From a virus, in IMG/VR virus record IMGVR_UViG_3300030419_000979, positions 1-25,902 of that record: a stretch of DNA of 25,902 nucleotides. One strand, given 5' to 3'. Of the stretch, positions 1 through 8,163 are shown piece by piece. Position 1 is the first letter of the stretch. The number at the start of each line of letters is the position of its first letter. Made by a program: the position numbers and the translations under genes. The notes below the pieces were generated by a model. It was given only the letters and a program-made list of their open reading frames with translations. It searched no databases and was not told where the DNA came from.

Positions 1-1676
1 GCAGATCCTTGTATCAATTTATTTAATGCTTTATAGGTAAATGCTCTTCTTATGTTTGGCTTTGTGGCTTTAGGATACTTTTCAAAATATGCTGCTTCTG
101 CATCTGCTTTACTCATGGGTGGTTTAAAATTACCATTGTTCCATTCTGCTATTTCCCATTTATTAAACCTACATTTTCTACCACCAAATGTTTTAATATA
201 ACCAAACGCAGAACCATCTCTTGATATTGCATCCATTAAATCTTTTACAAATGGTACACTGTCATGATATTTATTAAATAGTTTTGTTGCTTCATCTTTA
301 GTAGATAAACCTAATTCTGCTTGTAATTTTGCTTTACCCATGCCATAAAACAATCCAAGGTTGATTGTTTTAGCTTGTGTTCTAGATATGTTAGCCATAT
401 CAGCAACGATTTGGTGAAAGTCCACAGCATTATTTTGAAACCGTTCTACTATTTCTGTAACTTCTTCATCACCTTTAAATTTTGTAGCTGCATAATGCAC
501 AACTAAACGTGGTTCTTGTTGTGAATAATCAAAACAACCCCACTTGTGATTGTTTTCTGGTATAAATAATGATCGTATCATTGGCCCTAGCTGCTTGTTT
601 CTAGCTGGAATTTGTTGGAGGTTAGGATTTGAATATGAAAATCTACCAGTTACTGTGCCCCCACTATCACCTCTGATAGGATTTATATCTGCATGTATTC
701 TACCTTTGTATTGGTACTTAATAATTGTATCAATGAACGTAGTATGAGCCTTGTTTATTTCTCTAGCTTTTGCTATACATTGTACCAACGGGTGCTTATG
801 CACTTGTAAGAAATTTTTAGTAAAGGAAGGTGCTTGTGTTTTTGCAGTTCTGTTATAAGGCAGGGAGAGTTTGTCAAAAACTTTGGCAATCGATCTTGCT
901 GCCCATATTTGGACATCTTCTCCTGTTTCTTTTTTTACTTTTAACAACAACTGTTTTTCTTCTTCTGATAATTTGGACTTTAATAAGTGCGCCCTTTCTA
1001 CGTCTACTCGAACGCCCTTAAATTTCATATCAATCAAACATGGAAACAGTTGAGTTTCTAAATCAAAAACTTTTGTAAGATCTTGTGATTTAATCTCAAG
1101 AGATAATTTTTTAAATAATTCTAATGTTAATTCTGCATCTTTTTCAGCATATGATCCAACATACATTGCAGGTAATCTCCACATTTCAGATTTTGCATCT
1201 ATGCCAGCTTTATCAGCAGCAGCTCTCAATGCTGTTTCATCTTTAATTTGTCCAAGATAATCTATAGATAAACTATTAAGTGAATACCATAATCTATTTT
1301 CATCAACCAAGGATGCCATAACCATTGTATCAACAATATGGCCATTTATTTGAACTCCATATGCTCTTAACCAACATACATCATACATTGCATTGTGAAA
1401 TAATTTAACACAAGGTAAGGCACATACATCTTTTATCCAATTCATAACCGCAGATTCATCAAAAAAATTTCCCTCTTTATGCCCAAAAGAATAATAACCA
1501 GACCAGCCTTCAACTGCTACAGCTATTCCTACAATCTCACCTTCATTAATTAAAGCACCAGAACCTTTAGATTTTAAACCTGGGTCTCTTGTTTCTAGAT
1601 CAATTGCTATGTATTTATAATTTTTTAAATCTGGAAACGATTCTGGACTTATCCATTCAGTCTGTGCTTCAAACAT
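1..1676 (-). CDS. polA: DNA polymerase, family A (T7/Pol I type), partial at 3' end
   Basis: This replicative DNA polymerase has its C-terminus beyond the left edge; 558 complete codons are visible. The N-terminal part is a 3'-5' exonuclease: AIDLET holds Asp26 and Glu28 (Exo I), HNAMYD is Exo II and YAEKDAE is Exo III. The polymerase part shows DYSQQEPRL (motif A, Asp383) and the O-helix RTQAKTINLGLFYGMG (motif B). The last residues are LIQGS(A); motif C with its catalytic Asp lies outside the window. The residue matching E. coli Pol I Phe762 is Leu440 (codon 357-359), a variant reported as common in marine virus polymerases. There is no sign of a 5'-3' exonuclease domain. The ATG at 1676 forms a TAATG overlap with the DUF3310 gene, so it is probably translationally coupled as the last visible gene of the replication block. 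Confidence 0.96.
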   Translation of the reverse strand, partial: MFEAQTEWISPESFPDLKNYKYIAIDLETRDPGLKSKGSGALINEGEIVGIAVAVEGWSGYYSFGHKEGNFFDESAVMNWIKDVCALPCVKLFHNAMYDVCWLRAYGVQINGHIVDTMVMASLVDENRLWYSLNSLSIDYLGQIKDETALRAAADKAGIDAKSEMWRLPAMYVGSYAEKDAELTLELFKKLSLEIKSQDLTKVFDLETQLFPCLIDMKFKGVRVDVERAHLLKSKLSEEEKQLLLKVKKETGEDVQIWAARSIAKVFDKLSLPYNRTAKTQAPSFTKNFLQVHKHPLVQCIAKAREINKAHTTFIDTIIKYQYKGRIHADINPIRGDSGGTVTGRFSYSNPNLQQIPARNKQLGPMIRSLFIPENNHKWGCFDYSQQEPRLVVHYAATKFKGDEEVTEIVERFQNNAVDFHQIVADMANISRTQAKTINLGLFYGMGKAKLQAELGLSTKDEATKLFNKYHDSVPFVKDLMDAISRDGSAFGYIKTFGGRKCRFNKWEIAEWNNGNFKPPMSKADAEAAYFEKYPKATKPNIRRAFTYKALNKLIQGS

Positions 1677-1915
1677 TAATCGTAGTCTCTTTCTAATATC
1701 ATCTCTAAATAGTGTATTGCCTTTTTTATATCGTCTGCTTTACCTTTATTTTGATGTCTACAAATATATTTTATAGCGTTTCCTTCGGCAAAAAGCAACT
1801 TGTTTTCATTTATAAACTCTGCTGGTTGAATTTTCATGTTCCGATAATGTTTCCCTCCTATCTGTTTGTCTAATGATTCGTAAGTTAGTCCTTTGAACAT
1901 ATCTTTGTTTGTCAT
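1676..1915 (-). CDS. DUF3310 family small protein
   Basis: This 79-aa protein carries the DUF3310 signature: a GGKHY motif near residue 20, then AEGNAIKYICRHQNKG and a C-terminal helix IKKAIHYLEMILER. The family is widespread in phages and is usually found among replication genes. Some databases label it a nucleotide kinase-like protein, but no P-loop is visible here, so I assign no activity. The start overlaps the helicase stop (ATGA) and is preceded by GGAGG nine bases upstream, inside the helicase gene. Its stop overlaps the polymerase start. The position between helicase and polymerase suggests a replication or nucleotide-metabolism role (inference). Confidence 0.85.
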   Translation of the reverse strand: MTNKDMFKGLTYESLDKQIGGKHYRNMKIQPAEFINENKLLFAEGNAIKYICRHQNKGKADDIKKAIHYLEMILERDYD

Positions 1916-3450
1916 ACTATTGGTCCTCCTATTGTGTAATAATAATCTGATGTTGGTTGTATTATATATAAATTTTCTTTTGCCCTTGTTGTGCCTACAT
2001 AAAATAATCTATGTTCTGCATCTTGATTTTCATACGCACTACGATAAATAAATTCATCTTGACCCTCAACACCATAGTCCGTAAATAAACATACGTTATC
2101 GCACTCTTTACCTTTTGACCCATGTAAAGTTAATAATTGTATTTTTGATTTTTCCATTAATGTATCTCCTCTCTCTAGTAATGTTTGCATATATTCTTTC
2201 GTATCTTCTGGAAAATGTAATTGTTTCCAATCACCATCTATTAGTAAACCATGTTCACTTTTTAATTTTTCTAAATCAACACTTGTTTCACGTTGTATAG
2301 TTTTACCATCTGAATAACCTCTACGTACGTGTCCTTTTTTTACTAATAAATAATTATAAAGTCTTTCAGCTTCTTCAGGAGAAACAAATGCTCCTTGATT
2401 TAATCTTGTCCAAACTTGATATGCTTCTAATATAGAATTAGGTAAGTATTTATTTGACCTACCTGTAAATCGCACACCTAAAAAATAAAAGTGTTCTGAA
2501 ATATTAAGTAATAATTTGTTTGTTCTAGCTAATATCATCCAATAACCTTTAGAAAAATCTATTTCATCTAGTGTATGATTGGGATAAACTGCTCCCTCTG
2601 CATCTCTTGGTATCCATTTTTTATCTATTCTACTTGTAAGTTGATTTAATATTTTAATAGCCTCCTTATGTATTGCTTTAGGTACACGACGAGATATTTC
2701 TTGATCATCTCGTTCTCCTTCTTGTTTCATAAAATAATCAGGATCTGCACCTTGAAACCCATAAATAGTTTGATCATCATCGCCAGCCATATACGCTCGT
2801 TTACATTTTGATTTTATATAATCAAAACATTTCCATTGATGAGGACTTAAGTCTTGGGCTTCATCGAGGAAGACGGCATCGAGTGGAGGACACCGATCTT
2901 CCTCGACAAACTTGTTAATCATGTCATAGAACTCAACCATATTAGTTCCGTCCTTGAATGATTTTAAATCTGTTTGTAATTGTATTGTAGAGTCTACATC
3001 TATTTCATGATGTTTTTGTAATTCAACAGCAGCATCCTCTATAGAAATTAATTTAGATCTTGAGTATTGTATTATTTGTAAATGTGTGTTTTGATATTTA
3101 GGATTACCTGCTGCATCAACAGTAGTCTCAAAAGATATATTTAACCACTCAGGATACTCTTGTTTAAAACGATTCCATTTTTTACCTGTTAATAATTGAG
3201 TGTTTGCATCTATGTTTGACTCTCTCATACCCATAGCATGCATTGTAGATATATATTTTAGTTTACTATTAGGAAATAATTCTGCAATTCTTTCTGACGC
3301 TTCTTCTGCTGCAGCTCTACTAAATGTAATGTATACTATTTTTTCAGGGTCAATAGCATAATCGTTTAATTCTTTTTTTAAATAATAATTAACTAATCTA
3401 TATGTTTTACCAGTACCTGGCGGACCCATTATTTTTTTAACTATAGCCAC
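1912..3450 (-). CDS. UvrD/PcrA-like superfamily 1 DNA helicase
   Basis: This 512-aa SF1A helicase is shorter than cellular UvrD (about 720 aa). The motifs appear in order: Walker A GPPGTGKT (residues 9-16), ITFSRAAA (Ia), DEAQD (196-200, motif II), GDDDQTIYGF (223-232, motif III), LLTLHGSKGKE (motif V) and LFYVGTTRAKENLY (motif VI). It should unwind DNA 3'-5' using ATP, probably at the phage fork or in repair. The start codon is GTG at 3450. The next Met lies directly before the P-loop and would remove the first beta strand, so GTG is preferred. The gene begins inside the end of the primase gene (10-base overlap) and its stop overlaps the DUF3310 start, which indicates one coupled operon. Confidence 0.93.
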   Translation of the reverse strand: MAIVKKIMGPPGTGKTYRLVNYYLKKELNDYAIDPEKIVYITFSRAAAEEASERIAELFPNSKLKYISTMHAMGMRESNIDANTQLLTGKKWNRFKQEYPEWLNISFETTVDAAGNPKYQNTHLQIIQYSRSKLISIEDAAVELQKHHEIDVDSTIQLQTDLKSFKDGTNMVEFYDMINKFVEEDRCPPLDAVFLDEAQDLSPHQWKCFDYIKSKCKRAYMAGDDDQTIYGFQGADPDYFMKQEGERDDQEISRRVPKAIHKEAIKILNQLTSRIDKKWIPRDAEGAVYPNHTLDEIDFSKGYWMILARTNKLLLNISEHFYFLGVRFTGRSNKYLPNSILEAYQVWTRLNQGAFVSPEEAERLYNYLLVKKGHVRRGYSDGKTIQRETSVDLEKLKSEHGLLIDGDWKQLHFPEDTKEYMQTLLERGDTLMEKSKIQLLTLHGSKGKECDNVCLFTDYGVEGQDEFIYRSAYENQDAEHRLFYVGTTRAKENLYIIQPTSDYYYTIGGPIV

Positions 3451-4979
3451 GGTGATTTCTCTACTTTTGTTGTTCTAGGGTTTGGTCTTTCTAATTTAAT
3501 TGTTGGCACCTTTAATAATCTAACAGTCTTAACACCTACTTTAGGAGATGTTTCCTCTGCTTCAAATAAAGATTGTAGCAATCTCATTGTTTTTTGTTTA
3601 GGATAAGTTTTTTCAGCCCAAGATTTTGTTTTTAATAAAAACTTCCAAAAATCTTTAAATTTAAAATATGTAAAACCATCAGTATCTGTAAATGCAATAC
3701 CTCTCATAACATCTTTTAATTCTTTACCTGGAGTTTTATTTATATAATCTGCTAGTATTTCTTTTAACTGAACATCTAGCTTAGATGATTCTGGTGCAGG
3801 TATTGTTTCTAAATTTGCAAATAATTTTATTAATAATCTACGCCACATATGTTTTGGCACAGGCATCATTGGTTTACCTATTTGATTCATACAAGCTAAT
3901 GAAAATTTTTCAGGATCGTGTAATGTTGCATCATCAACCTCAACACTTTCTCCATCTATTGATGCAAAGTATATTGGCGGATCAGAGTCATATTTTCTTA
4001 TCTCACTTATTTCTGGTGCTGGTGCATTATCCCCCACACCAAATTCTTTTAGTGCACATTTCTTAGCATCACAAAAACTATGTATAGGTTCATCCTTACA
4101 TTTATAGTTATATTCCTTACTATCTAAAGAACCTATTAAAGTATTTATTTCTGTTGCATCTAAAGGTGGAGTCATAAATTGTTTATTGTATGTAAACATA
4201 TGACTTTGCCATTCTTCTTTGTCAGGATATCTTTTTTTAAGATACACGCCAACATTATACATACAGTTGTTTCTTTGACCATCAGGTACACCATCACTTA
4301 ATAATGTAACTAAGCAAGGAGGCATACCTTTAAATAAATCTATTTTTTCTTTCTCACTTTCTATTTTTAATTCATTTAATTGTTCTAAAGTTAAAGATAC
4401 TTTTTCATGTAAATTAAAAAATTCTTCTAATTTTAAAACACCCCCATCTAAACTATAGGCATATCTAACTGTTCTTTCATTTGCATGATAAGGAAGATTT
4501 AAAAAACTACCTGTATCCCCTCTATCAACTCTTATATAATCTTGTTTTGGAAATATTTCTGCACTAGCAAAACCCATTGCAGATGCAATTAGTTTTAGTT
4601 TTACTCTCATCACAGTCGCAGGTACAAAGTCTTTAGTAAATAAAAATGCATGTGCACCACCTGATTTAGATCGGCACACAATCATAGGTATATTTTTTTG
4701 TTTTAATTTTTGTATAAATTTTTTGTGATCAAATGGATAGGTGTCAATATCAATACATCCCCATTTACATTTATTTTCTTTAGTAATAGGAACAATACCT
4801 AAAGCTGGATCTTTACCTTCTAAATGTTCTCTCCATAATTTTTTTGTTACAGGATTTGATATTGTAAATGATTTAGTTTTATGCTTACCTTTTTCGCTAA
4901 ATTGATCTGTTTTGACAGTTTGACCGTAGGCACTATCTAAGCCTTCGAATATTTTTATAAATTTATCTAATTCTATCAT
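3441..4979 (-). CDS. Archaeo-eukaryotic primase (AEP/PrimPol-like) with C-terminal four-Cys domain
   Basis: This is a phage primase of about 512 aa. The N-terminal AEP core shows CIDIDTYP with the metal-binding DxD (residues 77 and 79 from the ATG) and SKSGGAHAFLF with the catalytic His near 110. Both resemble the AEP clade that includes primases of TOTE conflict systems. A second region begins GMPPCLVTLL and continues through GQRNN and WQSHMFTYNKQF to YKCKDEPIHSFCDAKKC. Its four Cys (about 222, 294, 303, 308) could bind a metal or an Fe-S cluster as in PriL; this is inference. The C-terminal 200 residues are unassigned. I chose the ATG at 4979, which has GAG five bases upstream; a GTG at 4985 is also open. 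A strong hairpin lies just upstream. The product probably primes for the neighbouring polymerase. Confidence 0.85.
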   Translation of the reverse strand: MIELDKFIKIFEGLDSAYGQTVKTDQFSEKGKHKTKSFTISNPVTKKLWREHLEGKDPALGIVPITKENKCKWGCIDIDTYPFDHKKFIQKLKQKNIPMIVCRSKSGGAHAFLFTKDFVPATVMRVKLKLIASAMGFASAEIFPKQDYIRVDRGDTGSFLNLPYHANERTVRYAYSLDGGVLKLEEFFNLHEKVSLTLEQLNELKIESEKEKIDLFKGMPPCLVTLLSDGVPDGQRNNCMYNVGVYLKKRYPDKEEWQSHMFTYNKQFMTPPLDATEINTLIGSLDSKEYNYKCKDEPIHSFCDAKKCALKEFGVGDNAPAPEISEIRKYDSDPPIYFASIDGESVEVDDATLHDPEKFSLACMNQIGKPMMPVPKHMWRRLLIKLFANLETIPAPESSKLDVQLKEILADYINKTPGKELKDVMRGIAFTDTDGFTYFKFKDFWKFLLKTKSWAEKTYPKQKTMRLLQSLFEAEETSPKVGVKTVRLLKVPTIKLERPNPRTTKVEKSPWL

Positions 4980-4994
4980 TTCCACTCGATAAGC

Positions 4995-5026
4995 GTAGGC
5001 GGTCTACGTCTCCATCGACCGCCTAC
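4995..5026. other. GC-rich intergenic hairpin between ssDNA-binding-like gene and primase
   Basis: There is a perfect 10-bp inverted repeat, GTAGGCGGTC (4995-5004) and GACCGCCTAC (5017-5026), with a 12-base loop. It fills the only gap between two minus-strand genes and stands out as GC-rich in AT-rich DNA. No T-run follows on either strand, so it is not a standard intrinsic terminator. It could be a leaky terminator, an RNA-processing site or a stabilising 3' end for the upstream message. Confidence 0.75.
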
Positions 5027-5034
5027 TATTCACA

Positions 5035-5757
5035 CTATTTGCTAGCTAAACTAGTGTAAAATTTCTTAGCACGTTCATATAAAGACTCATCCTTTACAGG
5101 ACCTTCTTTAACAACATTATAACCATACCATTGATTACCTTTGCCAGAATTTAACACTGTTGTTAGTTTATAAGAGTGGCTAAATGATGGCGGTGTGTAT
5201 GGACCGTTTTTCCCATCAAATGAAATGGACATCATCATTGAGTTCCATTTCCTACTCACCTTACCTTGAGATGAACTCATTGAAACTAAAGCCTGTTCAG
5301 TTCCGTCATCTCCAACAAGCAACACAAAATGCTGTCCAACAGTTAAGATATAATTACCATTTTCTAATCTATCTTTACCTGAACCATCTTTGGTTGTTTG
5401 AGCCAAAATATCTGAGCCATCTGGAAAAATGTTTTCTGGTCTACCAGAACCCGTTCCAAAGTCAGCCCACTCTTGATATTCTAACTTATAATGGCAAGGT
5501 ATAACCGATATCCCTTTTGCTCCATCATACAATTTTTTTGTAACTGTATTTAAAAGCATTCCAGGTTCAGCCCCATCAACATAATTTTGATTACGTCTTT
5601 GAGCTTCACCTGAGCCATTTTGTAATAGTTTCAAAATAGGCAAAGCCAAACTAGTTGTCTTTACATTCTCAAAACCATGAGCAGCATCATCTTCAAATAA
5701 TATAGATGATGGTAGCCCTGCTTGTTTCTTTATTGCTACTTGTTTCTCGTCACTCAT
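5035..5757 (-). CDS. Conserved phage protein, candidate ssDNA-binding/annealing protein
   Basis: This 240-aa protein has no catalytic motif that I recognise. It is of a type common beside primase/polymerase genes in marine phages, with conserved-looking blocks LPILKLLQNGS (43-53), GMLLNTVTKKLYDG, ISVIPCHYKLEYQEW and SFSHSYKLTT. The middle is rich in Gly, Ser and aromatic residues, and beta strands are likely. The C-terminus is helical (SLYERAKKFYTSL) rather than acidic as in classical SSB. The ATG at 5757 has AAGGAG six bases upstream. It follows the coiled-coil gene with a 2-base gap and precedes primase. A single-stranded DNA-binding role is inferred from position and composition only. Confidence 0.5.
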   Translation of the reverse strand: MSDEKQVAIKKQAGLPSSILFEDDAAHGFENVKTTSLALPILKLLQNGSGEAQRRNQNYVDGAEPGMLLNTVTKKLYDGAKGISVIPCHYKLEYQEWADFGTGSGRPENIFPDGSDILAQTTKDGSGKDRLENGNYILTVGQHFVLLVGDDGTEQALVSMSSSQGKVSRKWNSMMMSISFDGKNGPYTPPSFSHSYKLTTVLNSGKGNQWYGYNVVKEGPVKDESLYERAKKFYTSLASK

Positions 5758-5759
5758 TT

Positions 5760-6311
5760 CTATCTCCTTGTTATTTTTGTACTGTTACCTGCGTAAGTTT
5801 TAAATAAGTCAGGAGGCATCTCACGTCCAGATTCAAGACGCTCCCTGACCACTGCTTTAAGTGTCTGAGGATGAACGCCAATTTTCTGGACGGGCTCATA
5901 CCCCTGACCTTGTGCAAGGCTAGCATATTCTGCAGCCTTGTTGTCTTCGCCTCGACCAAAGGTAACGGTAATATCATTTTTAATAATATCACCTAAGTCG
6001 TTGTCTCGAAGCCATTGAAAAGCTGCCCCTTGATGTTCTTGAGGTATTGATGCACCGTATATTTTTTTTATTTCTACGGACTCACCATCTTTCAGCTTTA
6101 ATTTTGTAATATGCATTTCTTCCATCATCGCTGGTATTTCAAACTGCGATAATTGTTTTGCTTGTTCTTTTAATTTAGAAACACTTTTTTCTGCATTAGA
6201 AATTTCGTCTTCTAAATTTTTAAGTTCTATAACCTTATCGGATAATGATTTTGCAGCATCCGCTTGTGTTACAGATTGTACTCTATCTTGTTCATAGTCT
6301 ATTTGACTCAT
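5760..6311 (-). CDS. Conserved coiled-coil phage protein
   Basis: This protein of about 183 aa has a long charged helix over roughly residues 20-60 (KVIELKNLEDEISNAEKSV and onward), typical of a coiled coil. A compact C-terminal part follows, containing VEIKKIYGASIP, QWLRDNDLGD and VHPQTLKAVVRERLESG. Proteins of this shape occur next to ssDNA-binding-like genes in many marine phages and have no established function. The start at 6311 is chosen because GAGGTG lies six bases upstream; the in-frame ATG at 6329 has no such signal. Either start overlaps the preceding gene. Position in the replication block suggests an accessory role there (inference). Confidence 0.65.
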   Translation of the reverse strand: MSQIDYEQDRVQSVTQADAAKSLSDKVIELKNLEDEISNAEKSVSKLKEQAKQLSQFEIPAMMEEMHITKLKLKDGESVEIKKIYGASIPQEHQGAAFQWLRDNDLGDIIKNDITVTFGRGEDNKAAEYASLAQGQGYEPVQKIGVHPQTLKAVVRERLESGREMPPDLFKTYAGNSTKITRR

Positions 6312-6669
6312 CGATTTCACCTCTTTCATGTATGTTAAACTCGGTTGGGTAATACATTTTTTCTTGCCTATCCCAAGTTAACGTTGTGTACTTTCCATTA
6401 TTAATATCACACGCAACAGCGATAGCCAAACCAATAACTTTAGGATCTCCGGATAAAAGTAAAAAATCTTTATCAGAAAAATCTTTTAACAATCTTCTTA
6501 ATTGATAAGTTATAGGACCTGGACTTCTTACAATTTGTGTATCTTCTTTAAGAAGAACTTTTATTGTACCAAATTTTTGTGCCCCAATAATATTATATTT
6601 AGGACGACCTATTTTAGTACCTGGCACTTCTTGAAGTAAATAAACAATTGATTCGCTATTTTCTTTCAT
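6292..6669 (-). CDS. Conserved hypothetical protein, first gene of the leftward replication block
   Basis: This 125-aa protein matches no family I can name. It is mixed alpha/beta: an N-terminal strand region (ESIVYLLQEVPGTK), a positively charged central part (YQLRRLLKDFS), a hydrophobic segment KVIGLAIAVACDINNG, and an aromatic end (TTLTWDRQEKMYYP). The central LLLSGDPKVIGLAIAVA block looks like a buried strand and helix rather than a membrane span. The ATG at 6669 has no Shine-Dalgarno match, so the message may be nearly leaderless from the divergent promoter region. It overlaps the coiled-coil gene by about 20 bases. As first gene of the replication operon it could be regulatory, but nothing in the sequence shows this. 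Confidence 0.6.
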   Translation of the reverse strand: MKENSESIVYLLQEVPGTKIGRPKYNIIGAQKFGTIKVLLKEDTQIVRSPGPITYQLRRLLKDFSDKDFLLLSGDPKVIGLAIAVACDINNGKYTTLTWDRQEKMYYPTEFNIHERGEIDESNRL

Positions 6670-6720
6670 GCTTGACTTTTAGTGTATATTTGATATTTTG
6701 TCAAATAGAAAGAAGTAATT
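6670..6720. promoter_or_regulatory. Divergent promoter/operator region with inverted repeat
   Basis: This 51-bp gap separates the leftward replication block from the rightward SNF2 gene. It contains a perfect 7-bp inverted repeat, TATTTGA (6687-6693) and TCAAATA (6701-6707), around a 7-base spacer, with the symmetry of a dimeric repressor site. Rightward promoter-like elements are TTGACT (6672-6677) and TATTTT (6694-6699), 16 bases apart. Leftward, TTGACA (complement of 6699-6704) is 17 bases from a weak TAAAAG (complement of 6676-6681). The two promoters would overlap each other and the repeat, which would allow reciprocal control. AGAAAGAAG before 6721 is the likely ribosome site of the SNF2 gene. 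Confidence 0.55.
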
Positions 6721-8163
6721 ATGAATTATAAATTTAAAACTGAGCCATACGCGCATCAATTAAAGGCGTTAGAAAAATCGTGGGAAAAAGAAGTATATGC
6801 CTATTTTATGGAAATGGGTACAGGTAAATCTAAGGTATTAATAGACAACATATCTATGCTTTATGATAAAGGCAAAATCAATGGTGTCCTAATTGTGGCA
6901 CCAAAAGGTGTGTATCAAAATTGGTACAACTCAGAGATACCCAAACACCTTGTTGATCATATTAATAAAACAATGGTGCTTTGGAAAGCCATGATTAATA
7001 AAACTCAACAAAAAAAATTAAATACTTTGTTTAAAACAGGAGAAGATTTACACATTTTAATTATGAATGTAGAAGCTTTTTCTACTAAAAAAGGTGTTGA
7101 TTTTGCTATTAAATTTTTAAATAGTCACAATGCTTTAGTTGCAATTGATGAGTCTACCACTATTAAAAACCCTAGTGCTAAACGAACTAAGAATATTTTA
7201 GGTTTATCAAAACATGCTAAATATAGAAGAATACTTACAGGCTCTCCTGTCACTAAATCACCTTTAGATTTATATACACAATGTTATTTTTTAAGTCCTT
7301 GGTTACTAGATCATATTTCTTTTTATACGTTTAAAAATAGATATGCCATAATGAGAACTGCTAATTTTGGTGGTAGAGATGTAAAAATTGTAGTTGGTTA
7401 TCAACGATTAGGTGAGTTATCAGAAAAACTAAAACCATTTTCTGATCGTGTATTAAAAGATGATTGTTTAGATTTACCTAAGAAAACCTTTATGAAACGT
7501 ATTGTACAATTAAGCGATGAACAAAAAAAAGTTTATTCACAAATGAAACAAACAGCTCTAGCATTTTTAAATGGTAAAGCTGCTACAACTGCAACAGTTA
7601 TGACACAACTTATGCGTTTGCATCAAATAACGTGCGGACATTTTACATCTGATGATGGCACTACACAAGTTTTAAAAAATAATCGTATAGATGAATTGAT
7701 AGACCTGTTGCATGAAGTACACGGTAAAGTTGTAATTTGGGCACATTATAGGCACGACATAGAAACAATCGTAGAACACATTAAAAAAGAATTTAATACA
7801 GATGTGAATAACTGTGTAATGACTTATTACGGAGATACATCTGTTGAAGACAGACAAAAAGCAATTAAAGAAATACAAGATCCAAATAGTCCTGTTAGAT
7901 TTTTAGTTGGTACACCACAAACTGGTGGTTATGGTATTACATTAACTGCTGCATCAACTATGATTTATTATTCTAATGGTTATGATTTAGAGAAAAGACA
8001 ACAGTCAGAGGCTAGAATAGATAGGATTGGCCAAACTAAACCTATGACTTATGTAGATATTATTGCTGAAGATACTGTTGATGAAAGAATTGTAAAAGCT
8101 CTTCGTAAAAAAATTAACATAGCTAGTCAAGTTATGGGTGAAGAATTAAAAGATTGGATTTAA
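6721..8163 (+). CDS. SNF2-family (superfamily 2) DNA helicase/ATPase
   Basis: This 480-aa protein has both RecA-like lobes of a SNF2 ATPase. Motifs in order are: Q-like start YAHQLKALEKSW, Walker A MGTGKSK (32-38), VAPKGVYQNW (Ia), DESTTIKNP (143-151, motif II), LTGSPVTKSPLDLY (motif III), VIWAHYRHDIE (motif IV region), GGYGITLTAAS (motif V) and SEARIDRIGQTKP (motif VI). Small phage SNF2 proteins like this occur beside replication genes and are expected to translocate on duplex DNA or remodel protein-DNA complexes; the specific role is not known. It is the only rightward gene in the window, starts from the divergent region, and ends with its stop overlapping the opposite stop of the 64-aa gene. 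Confidence 0.93.
   Translation: MNYKFKTEPYAHQLKALEKSWEKEVYAYFMEMGTGKSKVLIDNISMLYDKGKINGVLIVAPKGVYQNWYNSEIPKHLVDHINKTMVLWKAMINKTQQKKLNTLFKTGEDLHILIMNVEAFSTKKGVDFAIKFLNSHNALVAIDESTTIKNPSAKRTKNILGLSKHAKYRRILTGSPVTKSPLDLYTQCYFLSPWLLDHISFYTFKNRYAIMRTANFGGRDVKIVVGYQRLGELSEKLKPFSDRVLKDDCLDLPKKTFMKRIVQLSDEQKKVYSQMKQTALAFLNGKAATTATVMTQLMRLHQITCGHFTSDDGTTQVLKNNRIDELIDLLHEVHGKVVIWAHYRHDIETIVEHIKKEFNTDVNNCVMTYYGDTSVEDRQKAIKEIQDPNSPVRFLVGTPQTGGYGITLTAASTMIYYSNGYDLEKRQQSEARIDRIGQTKPMTYVDIIAEDTVDERIVKALRKKINIASQVMGEELKDWI

Noticed and set aside
550-1053. Short plus-strand frames within the polymerase region
   Set aside because: The minus strand here encodes a family A polymerase with all motifs in order, so the plus-strand frames are shadows.
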